DNA of 64,000 nt from Prauserella flavalba (GCF_003202235.1 NZ_MASU01000008.1:124001-188000); one strand, 5' to 3'; counted from the first letter of the stretch, positions 11,718 to 21,719 are shown. Numbers and translations: made by a program. The notes: generated by a model from the letters alone, not told the origin.

Positions 11718-13199
11718 GTGCGTGTTGACGACATGGCCGGGCTGGGGGATCCCGACGAGGGGCTGGCCCGCAGGCTCAAGGCGCTCGCGTGCACCGCGCC
11801 CCTGCACGACCTCGACGCGCGCAAGGCGAAGCTGGACTGGGCCGACGCGACGGTCTACCAGATGGCCGAGATCGGCTTGCACACGATCGACCAGGTCACC
11901 ATCGCCATGGACTTCGACACCGGGGCCGACCACCAGCAGGTGGTCAACCGGCTGCTGCCGTTCATCGCGGCGCAGGCGCCCGGCAGGGGCGCGGGCGAGC
12001 ACACCCGCGTCGCGCGCTGGGTCCTGGACAACCTGATCAACGTCGGCACCACCGACCGCGGCTTCCGGCGCGTCTACGGCTCGGTCGACGCCGACGGGCG
12101 GTACCGGCGCCGCGCGTTCGACTTCAAGCTCCTCGTCGAGCTGGCCGCCCCGGACGGCGAGGTGTACCTGCGGGCCACGGACGAGGCGATCAACGTGCTC
12201 GTCGGCGCGCTGGACACCGATGTGGAGTCCGCGCAGATCGCCGCCGAGGTGAAGCTGGAGAACCTGATCACCAGGGGCAGGCTCGCCGACGCCAAGCTGG
12301 CCGCCGAGCAGGCGCGCTACCGCACCGTGCAGTACGGCGAGACCCTGCGCGCCAGGCTCGACGCCACCCGCCGCGACGTGCGGTCGGTCGACTGGGAGCG
12401 CGAGGTGCCGGAGCTGCTGGACTCGGCGCTGTCGCACATCGAGTCCCGGTTCCGCGCCGAGACCGCGATCCTCAAGAACATCACCGCCGCCCGCGACGAG
12501 GCCGAGGACCCAGGCCACAAACGGCGCGCGGCGGAGCTCGTCGAGATCGTCGGCGACTGCATCCGCAGGCACACCCAGCTCCAGTCGCGCCTGCAGGCCG
12601 CGGGCGCGGTGTTCCGGGCAGAGCAGGACCGCCAGCAGTTCTCCGGCCCGCCACAGCGCGCCGCGATCGACGTGTTCGGGCAGCTGCTCACGCCGACGCT
12701 GGAGCTGCCTCTGGCCGACGCGGTCGCCCCGACGCAGGCGTTCTTCCACGCCGCCACGGGCATCGCGGTGCCCGCGCTGCCGTCGCTGCCGTCACTGGTG
12801 TCGCTGCTCCTGCGGCCCGCGCCCGAACGGGAACAGCTCGTCGGCGAGGTCCCGGAACCCGAGCTGGCGCCGGCCGAGGTGACCGACAGCTACAGCGACG
12901 AGCAGTGGCGCCTCGCCGACGAGCTGCTCGACCTGCCCGAGGTGCCGCGCAGGCTCTCCGGGCTGCTCGCCGAGGCGCGGGAGACCGACGCGGGCGTGGC
13001 GCGGCTGGTGGCCCTGCGGGCACTGCACGCCTACGGTCCCGAGGTGGGCGCCGCGATCAGGCAGGGGGAGCGGCGGGTGCTGCTCGCGTTCGACGACGGC
13101 ACGATGCTGGACGATCCCGAGTTCGGTGGTGCGGACCTCCTGCTCATGTCCGCCGGGGTCGACGGCAGGGACGGCACCGAAACGGAGGAGGTGGCGTGA
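11718..13199 (+). CDS. MksF/JetA-like candidate kleisin subunit of a condensin-like complex
   Basis: A 493-residue cytoplasmic protein I do not recognise by name. Its place, first of three tightly spaced genes ahead of an SMC-like ATPase, and its make-up suggest the kleisin (MukF/MksF/JetA) role. An N-terminal part with IDQVTIAMDFDTGADHQQVV and FIAAQAPG could form a winged helix. A helical middle (YLRATDEAINVLVGALDTDV to about residue 280) resembles the long helices of JetA-type proteins. The C-terminal third contains EVTDSYSDEQWRLADELLDLP. The last codons overlap the next gene by 4 nt (GTGA). The start may instead be GTG 11694. Function is inferred from the operon, not from a clear motif. 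Confidence 0.65.
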   Translation: MRVDDMAGLGDPDEGLARRLKALACTAPLHDLDARKAKLDWADATVYQMAEIGLHTIDQVTIAMDFDTGADHQQVVNRLLPFIAAQAPGRGAGEHTRVARWVLDNLINVGTTDRGFRRVYGSVDADGRYRRRAFDFKLLVELAAPDGEVYLRATDEAINVLVGALDTDVESAQIAAEVKLENLITRGRLADAKLAAEQARYRTVQYGETLRARLDATRRDVRSVDWEREVPELLDSALSHIESRFRAETAILKNITAARDEAEDPGHKRRAAELVEIVGDCIRRHTQLQSRLQAAGAVFRAEQDRQQFSGPPQRAAIDVFGQLLTPTLELPLADAVAPTQAFFHAATGIAVPALPSLPSLVSLLLRPAPEREQLVGEVPEPELAPAEVTDSYSDEQWRLADELLDLPEVPRRLSGLLAEARETDAGVARLVALRALHAYGPEVGAAIRQGERRVLLAFDDGTMLDDPEFGGADLLLMSAGVDGRDGTETEEVA

Positions 13200-13987
13200 G
13201 CACAGGACATTCGTCGGCGGACGCGGAGGCCGCGGCGCGGCTGGTGTCGTTCGGCATGCGGCCGAAGCTGCTGCCCGGCCGTGACGTGGTGTACGGCGAG
13301 CTGGTGCGCCGCTACGGCGAGGACAGTGCCTTCAAACAGCTCACGCACGCGGTCGCCGCGGGGCTCGGGCTCATGGTGCTGGAGGTCAGCACGCAGGCGG
13401 GCGCGGTGCTGGCCGCCACCGACGAGTCGATCTTCGAGATCAAGATGGACACCTACGCGCGGCAGAGCAAGATCCGCGAGCGGCGTGACACCGAGAAGGT
13501 GCTGCACGGGCTGATCCACCTCGCCACGGCCGCGCTCGGCTACCCGAGGCCCGACGACCTCGCCAACGACACCTACATCGGCCGCGTGAGCGTGGAACAG
13601 GTCGACGGCGTGGTCCGCGAGGCGTGCCGGATCCTCGACGAGCGGGCCGGCGGCAACAAGGACCCGCTCGCCGACGCGCCCGAGCTGGAGCAGGCGTGGC
13701 GGGCGTATGCGCGCAGGCCGGCCGCCGCCGCGACCAAGGACGGCAGGCTCGCCTCGGACACCACGCGCGGGATGGTGGCGAGGGCGCTACGGTTCCTGTC
13801 CGAGCACGGGTTCCTGGTACAGGTGAGCGGCGAGCAGGGCGGCACCTACCGCACCACGCCGCGCTACCAGGTGCAGGTGCGCGAGCTGGCCGCCGACGCC
13901 GCGTTCGACGAGCTGCTGACACTGGGAGTCGTGTCGGTGCCCGGCGGCGAGGGCAGCCTGCGGGCCACCGCTTCCGACACGCTGTAG
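13196..13987 (+). CDS. MksE/JetB-like candidate winged-helix subunit
   Basis: A 263-residue protein that would fill the KITE-like (MukE/MksE/JetB) position between the candidate kleisin and the SMC ATPase. It is mostly helical with a C-terminal winged-helix-like stretch: TRGMVARALRFLSEHGFLVQ, then GGTYRTTPRYQVQVREL, as in MksE proteins that end in a tandem winged helix. The N-terminal segment FGMRPKLLPGRDVVYGELVR is a plausible dimerisation region. It begins inside the stop of the upstream gene and ends 182 nt before the SMC gene. I see no enzyme motif. The assignment rests on architecture and context. Confidence 0.6.
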   Translation: MSTGHSSADAEAAARLVSFGMRPKLLPGRDVVYGELVRRYGEDSAFKQLTHAVAAGLGLMVLEVSTQAGAVLAATDESIFEIKMDTYARQSKIRERRDTEKVLHGLIHLATAALGYPRPDDLANDTYIGRVSVEQVDGVVREACRILDERAGGNKDPLADAPELEQAWRAYARRPAAAATKDGRLASDTTRGMVARALRFLSEHGFLVQVSGEQGGTYRTTPRYQVQVRELAADAAFDELLTLGVVSVPGGEGSLRATASDTL

Positions 13988-13998
13988 GGACGAGAGGG

Positions 13999-14157
13999 AT
14001 GAGGGACCAGGCGGCACCCGAGCGGGCCACCGAGCGCGCTACGGCCGAAGGCCCCGCGATCGTGGCGGCGGGGCGACCGGACGGTCACACAGGACGAAGG
14101 CGGCAGGGCGGAGCCCCGGCGACGCGATCGTGTCGCGCGCAGGGTCGCCGAAGGTAG
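13999..14157 (+). CDS. Possible 52-residue basic ORF between the two SMC-operon genes
   Basis: ATG 13999, with AGGGA about 8 nt upstream, opens a 52-codon frame rich in Arg, Gly and Ala that ends 12 nt before the SMC-like gene. Nothing in it resembles a known protein, and in DNA this GC-rich such frames arise by chance. It is listed because the 182-nt gap inside an otherwise overlapping operon is odd. It could equally be a leader or a spacer with RNA structure. Confidence 0.18.
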   Translation: MRDQAAPERATERATAEGPAIVAAGRPDGHTGRRRQGGAPATRSCRAQGRRR

Positions 14158-14169
14158 GGGGAAGAACGC

Positions 14170-17100
14170 ATGTACGAGCTGTCGCGGGTGCGGCTGCACT
14201 CCGTGGGGCCGAGCGGTGCCCGCTACCAGGACGTGCTGCTGGACCTCAGCGGCGTCGGCGAGGTGATCACCGCCCCGAAGCAGGACGCGCTCTTCGGCGC
14301 GGGCATCCACAGCGCCGAGCAGGGCCTGCCGCGCAGGCCGTCGCCCGCCAGCGTGCTGTTCCTGGAGAACGGCGGCGGCAAGTCGGTGCTGATCAAGCTG
14401 ATCTTCTCCGTGATGTTGCCGGGCAGGCGGCAGGTGGTGGGGACCACCAACACGCGCGTGCTGGAGAAGTTCGTCGGTGCCAAGGACGTCGCCCACGTGG
14501 TGCTCGAATGGCAGCACACCGAGACCGGCGAGCGCGTGATCACCGGCAAGGCGTCGGAGTGGCGCGGGCACGTCGCCTCGTCCGACCCGGCGAACCTCAT
14601 CGACTCCTGGTACTGCTTCCGGCCCAGCACCTCCGTCGGCCTCGACACGCTGCCGCTGACGGAGGACGGCAGGCTGCTCACGATGTCCGGCTTCCACGAC
14701 CGGCTCGGCGAGCTCCACGCCGAGGTGCCCGAGCTGGAACTGTTCTGGACGCGCAGGCACCACGAGTGGACCGAGCGGCTCGACCTGCTGGGCCTCGACA
14801 CCGAGCTGTTCCGCTACCAGCGGGCGATGAACGCGGGCGAGGGTGAGGCCGCCGACGCGTTCGCGTTCAACACCGACGAGGCGTTCGTCGAGTTCCTCCT
14901 GCGGGCCGTGGTGACCGAGGACGAGCCGAAGGATCTCGCCGAGGTGGTGGCCACCTACGCGCACAACCTCGCCCAGCGCGGCGACCTCATGTCCGAACGC
15001 GACTTCGTGGCAGGGGCGCTGGACCTGCTCACCCCGCTGACCGACGAGGAACGGCTCGCCGCCGCGTCCCGCAAGCTCGCCGCGTCCGCGCGCGGCGAGC
15101 TGGAGACGCTCGCCGGGCGGATCGCCGCGCGGGACCGGATCGAGAACGAGCGGCTCGCGGGCCTGGAGGCGCACGTCGAGGAGGTCGCCGACGCCGAGAA
15201 GCTCGCCGAGGGCGACCATCGCCGCCTCTCCGCCGTGGTCACCGAGTTGCGCCGCACGGTCGCGAGCCTGCTGCTCGACGAGGCGCAGGCGAGCAAGGAG
15301 CGCGTCGACGCCGAGCTGGCCGAGGCGAAGACCCTCGCCGAGGCGTGGCGCGAGACCAGCACCGTGCTCACCCACCTCAACGCCACGCGCAGGGCCCGCG
15401 ACATCCGCGAGCTCGTGGGCACCCGCGAGCAGAAGGCCCAGCCTGCGCTGGAGGCCAAGAACGCCGCCGCGCTCGCGCTCGCCAGGGGACTGCTGGGGCT
15501 CGCGCGCGAGGCGCAGGCGCAGGCCGACGAGGCCGAGAGCGCCGCCGAGGCGGCGCGAGCCGAGGCCGAGCAGGCGCAGGCCGACCGGGACGAGGCGACC
15601 GGCACGGCCGCCAACCGGCGGGCCGAGGCCGACGGGCTCACCGCCCGCATCGAGGAGGTGCGCGCCGAGATCGCCCGCGCGAGCAGGGACGGACTGCTGG
15701 CCTCGGGGGCCGACGTCGGCGACGCGGCCAGGATCGCGAGCGCCGCCGCCGAGACCGCCGCGGCGGAGCTCGCGCGCAGGGAGGCCGAGCTGGAGCGGGT
15801 CGCCGAGGAGTTCGGCGCCGCGCAGTCCGCCGTCAACGAGGCCCACCGCACGGCCGGGTCGGCCCGCGACCGCGCGGAGCGCACCGCCGAGGAGCTGGAG
15901 CGCGCGCACCGGCGCACCGACAGCCTCGCCGCCGAGGCCCGGCTCGGGGAACTGCTCGGCACCGGCGACGTCGCGCTGGAGACCGACACCCCGGCGCTGC
16001 TGGACCGGCTGCGCGAGGCCCGCGGCACCGCGGAGAACGAGCAGACCGCGCTGCGCATCGAGGAGTCGCTCGACGAGCGCGCGCTGGGCGCGCTCGGTTC
16101 GGGCGGCCTGCTGCCACCGCCGCAGGAGGTGCAGGCCGCGCTCGACGCACTGGAGGCGGCGGGCATCACGGCGTGGTCCGGCTGGCGCTATCTGTCCAAA
16201 CTAGACTCCGAGCGCCGGGCGGAGGCCCTGCGCCGCGCGCCACACCTGGTGTCGGGCGTGCTGCTGAACGACGCCGCGCACCTGCCGAGAGCGCGGGAGG
16301 TGCTGGCCGAGCAGCGGCTGCTGCCGAGCGCCGCGATCGCGGTCGGCGTCACGGCCTCGCTCGCGGACGCGGACCTGGACGCCGCGCCGGGCGTGGAGTT
16401 CCTCGTGCCGCCCAACCCCGCGATGTACGACGAGGAGGCCGCCGACAGCGAGCGCGAGGCCATCGCGCGCAGGCAGGCCGAGCGGCACCGGCGGCTCGCG
16501 CGGCTGGAGGAGTCGATCGGCGCGGACGCCGCGCTGTCGTGGAAGCTCACCACGTGGCGCGAGGACTACCCGCCCGGCAGCATCGCCGTGCTCGCGGAGC
16601 AGGCGCAGGCGGCCGTCACCGCGCGCGACGCCGCGGACGCGGCCGTCGCCGAGGCCGAGGCGCGGCTGGAGCGGCTGACGTCCACACGCGACACCGCGCG
16701 CGAGCGCGTTCCGGCTCTGCGCGCCACCCTGCGGGAGGCTGAGGAGAAGGCCCGGCGGCTGGAGGACCTCGCTGGCCGGGCCGCCCGCATTCCACAGTGG
16801 ACCGAAGAGGCGGCGCACGCGCGGGAGATCGCCGACCGCGCCGAGGCGAGTGCGCTGGAGGCGGGCGCCAAGGCCGCACGGCTGCGCGAACGTGCCGCGG
16901 AGCACCAGCGCACCGCCGACGGCCACCGCAGGACCGCGAGCACCGCGAGGGCGGAGCTCGCCGAGGTGCCCGGCGGCGGCTCGGTGTCCGAAGCGGACAC
17001 CGCGCCCTCGGAGCCGGTGGACGCGCTGCGCCGGGCCTTCGCCTCCGCGGCGGAGGCGTACGCGAAGGTCGAGGTGGGCAGCGACCTGCGCGCTGAGCTG

Positions 17101-18615
17101 GAACAGGCCGAGAGCGCGGAGTCCTCGGCGAGGGCCGCGCTGGAGAACCTGCCCGAGGCCGTGCGGGCACTGGCCGGGGAGCTGCTGGAGACCCCGGACG
17201 GCTCCGACGCCTCCACGAGGGCCGCGGCGCAGGCCAGGACCGCACGGACCGTGTCGGCGCTGGAGGACGAGCGCGCCGAGGTGATTGGCCTGCTCGCCAC
17301 GCGCAGGGCCGAGCTCGACCAGCTGCCCAGGCAGCAGGGGCCGCTCGACTCCTTCGACAAGCCCCGCGCCGTCGAGCACGGCCGGGAGCTGATCGACGCC
17401 GCGGCCGCCGAGGTCTCCGCCGCCGCCCGTACGTGGGAGGAGCTGCGCGAGCAGCGGGCCGCCGCGCAGGCGTCGCTGGACTCGGCGCGCCAGTCGGCGT
17501 CCGGGTTCCGGCTGCTCGCCGAATCGCTCGCCCCGTACCTGCCCTCCGGGGAGCCGGACCAGGTCTACGACGCCGACGTGGACACCGCGCGGGCCCGCTA
17601 CAGCGAGCTCAGCGCGAGCCTCACGCGGGCACAGGAGACCGTCGACGAGTCGGAGAAGCGCGTGCGCGCGGCCGCCGACACGCTCGCGCAGTACGCGACC
17701 GAGAAGCGGTTCGAGAAGCTCACCACGCCGGTGCGCCAGCAGGTGATCTCCGTGCGCCGGGACAACCTGCCGCAGCACGCGGAGGAGTGGGCGCAGGCGC
17801 TGCGGCCCCGGCTGCGCACGCTGACCGACGACCTCGCCCAGATCGACCGGCACCGCTCCGGGATCATCACGCGGTTGCAGAGCATGGTCGAGGGCGCGTT
17901 GCGCACCCTGCGTTCCGCGCAGCGGGTGTCCCGCCTGCCGGACGGGCTCGGCGACTGGTCGGGTCAGGAGTTCCTGCGGATCCGCTTCACGGAGCTGGAG
18001 GGCACGGAGCTCGCCGAGCGGCTCGGCGACGTGGTGGACGAGGCCGCGGCGGGCAAGACCAGCGACGGCAGGGACGTCAAGCGGGACGGGATGTCCCTGC
18101 TGCTGCGCGGTGTGCAGGCCGCGGTGCCGAAGGGCTACCGCGTCGACATGCTCAAGCCGGACTCGGTGCTGCGGACCGAGCGGCAGCGGGTGTCGGAGAT
18201 CCGGGACGTCTTCTCGGGTGGTCAGCAGCTCACCGCGGCGATCATCCTCTACTGCACGCTCGCGGCACTGCGGGCCAACAACCGCGGCAAGATGCGCAAC
18301 CCGCACTCGGGGGTGCTGTTCCTCGACAACCCGATCGGCCGCGCCTCGGCGGGCTACCTGCTGGAGCTGCAGCGGGCGGTGGCGAAGGCGCTCGGCGTGC
18401 AGCTGATCTACACGACGGGGCTGTTCGACGCCGGGGCGCTCAGCGAGTTCCCGTTGATCATCCGCCTGCGCAACGACGCCGACCTGCGGGCTGGCCGCAA
18501 GTACCTGTCCGTGGAGGCGACGCTGCGGCAGCAGCTCGACGAGCTGGCGGAGCCGGACGGCGTGGCCCGCCTCTCGGCGACCCGCCTCTACGCGAAGCCC
18601 GCGGCCACCGCCTGA
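14170..18615 (+). CDS. SMC/MukB/JetC-like large ATPase (condensin-like)
   Basis: A 1481-residue protein with SMC layout: N-terminal ATPase half, Walker A ENGGGKS (residues 66-72); long Ala/Glu/Arg coiled coil (about 300-650); a non-coil hinge-like segment near 650-760 (AWSGWRYLSKL, VLLNDAAHLPRAREVL); a second coiled coil (about 770-1250); and a C-terminal half with signature FSGGQQLTAA (from 1348) and Walker B VLFLDNPIGRAS (D1386). The residue after the Walker B Asp is Asn rather than the usual catalytic Glu. Members of the MukB/MksB/JetC group load on DNA with kleisin and KITE partners, for chromosome organisation or plasmid defence (Wadjet). No JetD nuclease follows; the next gene is convergent. 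Other readings include an orphan SbcC-like ATPase. Confidence 0.75.
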   Translation: MYELSRVRLHSVGPSGARYQDVLLDLSGVGEVITAPKQDALFGAGIHSAEQGLPRRPSPASVLFLENGGGKSVLIKLIFSVMLPGRRQVVGTTNTRVLEKFVGAKDVAHVVLEWQHTETGERVITGKASEWRGHVASSDPANLIDSWYCFRPSTSVGLDTLPLTEDGRLLTMSGFHDRLGELHAEVPELELFWTRRHHEWTERLDLLGLDTELFRYQRAMNAGEGEAADAFAFNTDEAFVEFLLRAVVTEDEPKDLAEVVATYAHNLAQRGDLMSERDFVAGALDLLTPLTDEERLAAASRKLAASARGELETLAGRIAARDRIENERLAGLEAHVEEVADAEKLAEGDHRRLSAVVTELRRTVASLLLDEAQASKERVDAELAEAKTLAEAWRETSTVLTHLNATRRARDIRELVGTREQKAQPALEAKNAAALALARGLLGLAREAQAQADEAESAAEAARAEAEQAQADRDEATGTAANRRAEADGLTARIEEVRAEIARASRDGLLASGADVGDAARIASAAAETAAAELARREAELERVAEEFGAAQSAVNEAHRTAGSARDRAERTAEELERAHRRTDSLAAEARLGELLGTGDVALETDTPALLDRLREARGTAENEQTALRIEESLDERALGALGSGGLLPPPQEVQAALDALEAAGITAWSGWRYLSKLDSERRAEALRRAPHLVSGVLLNDAAHLPRAREVLAEQRLLPSAAIAVGVTASLADADLDAAPGVEFLVPPNPAMYDEEAADSEREAIARRQAERHRRLARLEESIGADAALSWKLTTWREDYPPGSIAVLAEQAQAAVTARDAADAAVAEAEARLERLTSTRDTARERVPALRATLREAEEKARRLEDLAGRAARIPQWTEEAAHAREIADRAEASALEAGAKAARLRERAAEHQRTADGHRRTASTARAELAEVPGGGSVSEADTAPSEPVDALRRAFASAAEAYAKVEVGSDLRAELEQAESAESSARAALENLPEAVRALAGELLETPDGSDASTRAAAQARTARTVSALEDERAEVIGLLATRRAELDQLPRQQGPLDSFDKPRAVEHGRELIDAAAAEVSAAARTWEELREQRAAAQASLDSARQSASGFRLLAESLAPYLPSGEPDQVYDADVDTARARYSELSASLTRAQETVDESEKRVRAAADTLAQYATEKRFEKLTTPVRQQVISVRRDNLPQHAEEWAQALRPRLRTLTDDLAQIDRHRSGIITRLQSMVEGALRTLRSAQRVSRLPDGLGDWSGQEFLRIRFTELEGTELAERLGDVVDEAAAGKTSDGRDVKRDGMSLLLRGVQAAVPKGYRVDMLKPDSVLRTERQRVSEIRDVFSGGQQLTAAIILYCTLAALRANNRGKMRNPHSGVLFLDNPIGRASAGYLLELQRAVAKALGVQLIYTTGLFDAGALSEFPLIIRLRNDADLRAGRKYLSVEATLRQQLDELAEPDGVARLSATRLYAKPAATA

Positions 18616-18633
18616 CCACACAGGTGCGCTAAC

Positions 18634-18690
18634 TGTCCCCCAAGGCCACCTTTGTTGCACTCAACGCAACAAAGGTGGCCTTGGGGGACA
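18634..18690. terminator. Long hairpin between convergent genes (family copy 3)
   Basis: 25-nt perfect arms (18634-18658 and 18666-18690) around a 7-nt loop. The core differs from copies 1 and 2 by one base (GCACT for GCGTT) that opens the top of the stem. The outer stem is extended by TGT/ACA. It lies between the SMC-like gene (18615) and the LysE-type gene (18698). Confidence 0.72.
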
Positions 18691-18697
18691 GCCGGGG

Positions 18698-19342
18698 TCA
18701 GTCCTTGCGGCCGGTGAAGGCGAGGGTGGCGCCGAGGCCGATCATCGTGAGGCCGCCCGCGCCGCCGACCAGCTCCAGTCTGCGCGGCGAACGGGCGAAC
18801 CAGTCGCGTGCCGTGCCCGCGACGAACGCCCACGCGCTGTCCGACAGCACCGCGATCACCGGCAGCAGGACGCCCAGCACCAGGATCTGCAGGGGCACCG
18901 ACCCGGCCTGCTGGTTCACGAACTGCGGCAGCACGGCCGCCAGGAACACGATCGACTTGGGGTTGAGGAAGCCCACCACGAACCCGTCGTGCAGCACCCG
19001 CAGGGTGCGTCCCCGCGTGGCCTCGATTCCGGCGCTGAACACGTCGGCCAGTGAGCGGCGGTGCCGCCACGCCTGCACGCCCAGGTACACCAGGTAGGCG
19101 GCACCGGCGAGCTTGACGATCGTGAACACCGTCGCCGAGCGCTCCACGAGCGTGCCCAGCCCGAAGGCCACGGCCACGACCTGCGCGTACACGCCGGCGG
19201 CGTTGCCGAGCACGGTCAGCAGCGCGTCGCGGCGCCCGACCGTGAGCGCCCGGCTGATGGTGAACAACACGCTCGGCCCGGGGACGACGACCATGACGAA
19301 CGTGAGTGCGGCGAAGGCGGCCAGCTGGCTCGCGGAGACCAT
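18698..19342 (-). CDS. LysE/RhtB-family amino-acid exporter
   Basis: A 214-residue integral membrane protein with about six hydrophobic segments. The start has the family mark VVPGPSVLFTISRAL (the PGP motif), then a GNAAGVYAQ turn, and mid-protein FVVGFLNPKSIVFLAAVLPQFV, the NPK motif typical of LysE/RhtB carriers. These export amino acids or analogues by proton exchange; the substrate is not predictable. ATG 19342 follows a TAGGCT box by 7 nt on the coding strand. It is divergent from the winged-helix gene, with only 49 bp between the two starts. Confidence 0.85.
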   Translation of the reverse strand: MVSASQLAAFAALTFVMVVVPGPSVLFTISRALTVGRRDALLTVLGNAAGVYAQVVAVAFGLGTLVERSATVFTIVKLAGAAYLVYLGVQAWRHRRSLADVFSAGIEATRGRTLRVLHDGFVVGFLNPKSIVFLAAVLPQFVNQQAGSVPLQILVLGVLLPVIAVLSDSAWAFVAGTARDWFARSPRRLELVGGAGGLTMIGLGATLAFTGRKD

Positions 19343-19349
19343 GCCGCCG

Positions 19350-19355
19350 AGCCTA
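19350..19355 (-). promoter_or_regulatory. -10 box TAGGCT for the leaderless LysE-type gene
   Basis: Read on the minus strand, TAGGCT is followed by 7 nt and then ATG 19342, with no ribosome-binding site in the interval. Confidence 0.45.
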
Positions 19356-19391
19356 CGGCGATTGTCGGGAGCCGGTGGTAGGAAAAAAGTT

Positions 19392-20567
19392 GTGACCCGG
19401 AACGTGAGCGTCGCCGAGCGGCGGGCGCGCCTGGGGGTGCGGCACCGGCTCGCGCCCCCGGCCCGCGCGAGCAGCCCCGAGGACGTCGCCGAGAGCCTGC
19501 TCGCCCTGCATGCGACCGACCCGGCGAGCGTGTACCTCGCGGCGGCAGCGCGGATGGCGCGGCCGGAGGTGGGCGCGGTCGAGGACGCGCTCTACGAACG
19601 GCGCTCGCTGGTGCGGATGCTGGGGATGCGGCGCACGATGTTCGTCGTGCCCGCCGATGTGGCGCCGCTGGTGCAGTCCGGCTGCGCCGTCGACATCGAG
19701 CGCAAACAGCGGCGACTGCTGCTGCAGCACCTCGAGCAGACCGGCATCCCCGGCCTCGACCGGTGGCTGCGCGACGTCGAGGACGCCACCGTGCGGGCGC
19801 TCGAGGCGCGGGGCACCGCGCACGCCACGCAGCTGGCCGAGGACGTGCCGAGGCTGCGCACGGAGATCGTCATGGCGCGCGGCAAGCCGTACGAGTCGCG
19901 CGGGTACATCACCAACCGCGTGCTGGTCCTGCTCGCGGTGAGCGGGCGGATCGTGCGCGGCCGCCCGCGCGGCACGTGGCTGTCGACGCAGTACGAGTGG
20001 GCGCCCGCGGACAAGTGGCTGCCCGGCGGGCTCGGTGACCTCGACCCCGACACGGCGCGGGTGGAGCTGGCGCGACGCTGGCTCGGGACGTTCGGGCCCG
20101 CGCAGGTGAGCGACCTGGTGTGGTGGACGGGCTGGACCGCGCGCCAGGCCAGGCAGGCGCTGGCCGCACTCGGCACCGTCGCCGTCGAGATGGACGGCAT
20201 TCCCGGCGTCGTGCTGGCCGGGGACGCCGACCCGGTCCCGGAACCGGAGCCGTGGGTCGCGCTGCTGCCCGCGCTCGACCCCACTGCGATGGGCTGGGCC
20301 GAGCGCGGCTGGTTCGTCGGCGCGCATCGGGCGGCGCTGTTCGACCGCACCGGCAACATCGGGCCCACGGTGTGGAGCGACGGGCGGGTCGTCGGCGGCT
20401 GGGCACAACGCCCGGACGGCGAGGTCGTGGTCCGGCTGCTGGAGGACCCCGGCACCGAGGCGGCCGCCGCGATCGAGGCCGAGGCGGCCCGGCTGACGGC
20501 GTGGCTCGGCGACACCGTGGTGGTCCCCAGGTTCCGCACACCGGTCGAGAAGGAGCTGTCTTCTTGA
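19392..20567 (+). CDS. Winged-helix DNA-binding protein (HTH_42, AlkX/YcaQ-like)
   Basis: A 391-residue protein of the HTH_42 superfamily, whose studied members (AlkX, AlkZ, YcaQ) are DNA glycosylases that remove bulky or cross-linked bases. It carries the usual start (SVAERRARLGVRHRLA), the ESLLALHATDPASVYLAA segment, EDALYERRSLVRMLGMRRTM, and the late region VALLPALDPTAMGWAERGW. I cannot find a clear copy of the catalytic QxD or QxQ motif, so glycosylase activity is not assured. GTG 19392 is chosen because the residues upstream of it do not fit. A weak TAGGAA box lies 7 nt before it. Confidence 0.78.
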   Translation: MTRNVSVAERRARLGVRHRLAPPARASSPEDVAESLLALHATDPASVYLAAAARMARPEVGAVEDALYERRSLVRMLGMRRTMFVVPADVAPLVQSGCAVDIERKQRRLLLQHLEQTGIPGLDRWLRDVEDATVRALEARGTAHATQLAEDVPRLRTEIVMARGKPYESRGYITNRVLVLLAVSGRIVRGRPRGTWLSTQYEWAPADKWLPGGLGDLDPDTARVELARRWLGTFGPAQVSDLVWWTGWTARQARQALAALGTVAVEMDGIPGVVLAGDADPVPEPEPWVALLPALDPTAMGWAERGWFVGAHRAALFDRTGNIGPTVWSDGRVVGGWAQRPDGEVVVRLLEDPGTEAAAAIEAEAARLTAWLGDTVVVPRFRTPVEKELSS

Positions 20568-20639
20568 TCGATTCCCTGAATGCTTCGAGGTGGGGGACGT
20601 CTCGCTCGGGGGATGAGGGTCCGCCCAGGCCAGGCACGC

Positions 20640-20645
20640 TAGGGT
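20640..20645 (+). promoter_or_regulatory. Candidate -10 box TAGGGT for the glycolytic operon
   Basis: TAGGGT lies 66 nt before the gap start and predicts an untranslated leader of about 60 nt. That leader contains a small GC hairpin (CCCGGC-TCC-GGCCGGG region, about 20671-20687) and ends in a GAGGAGAG ribosome-binding site at about 20697. No convincing -35 hexamer. Confidence 0.4.
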
Positions 20646-20654
20646 GGCGGTTGA

Positions 20655-21716
<1,062 letters not shown>

Positions 21717-21719
21717 CCG

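Noticed and set aside
11130-18690. Composite transposon bounded by the two hairpins
   Set aside because: The hairpins are palindromes found at other gene ends too. No transposase and no target duplication flank the segment.
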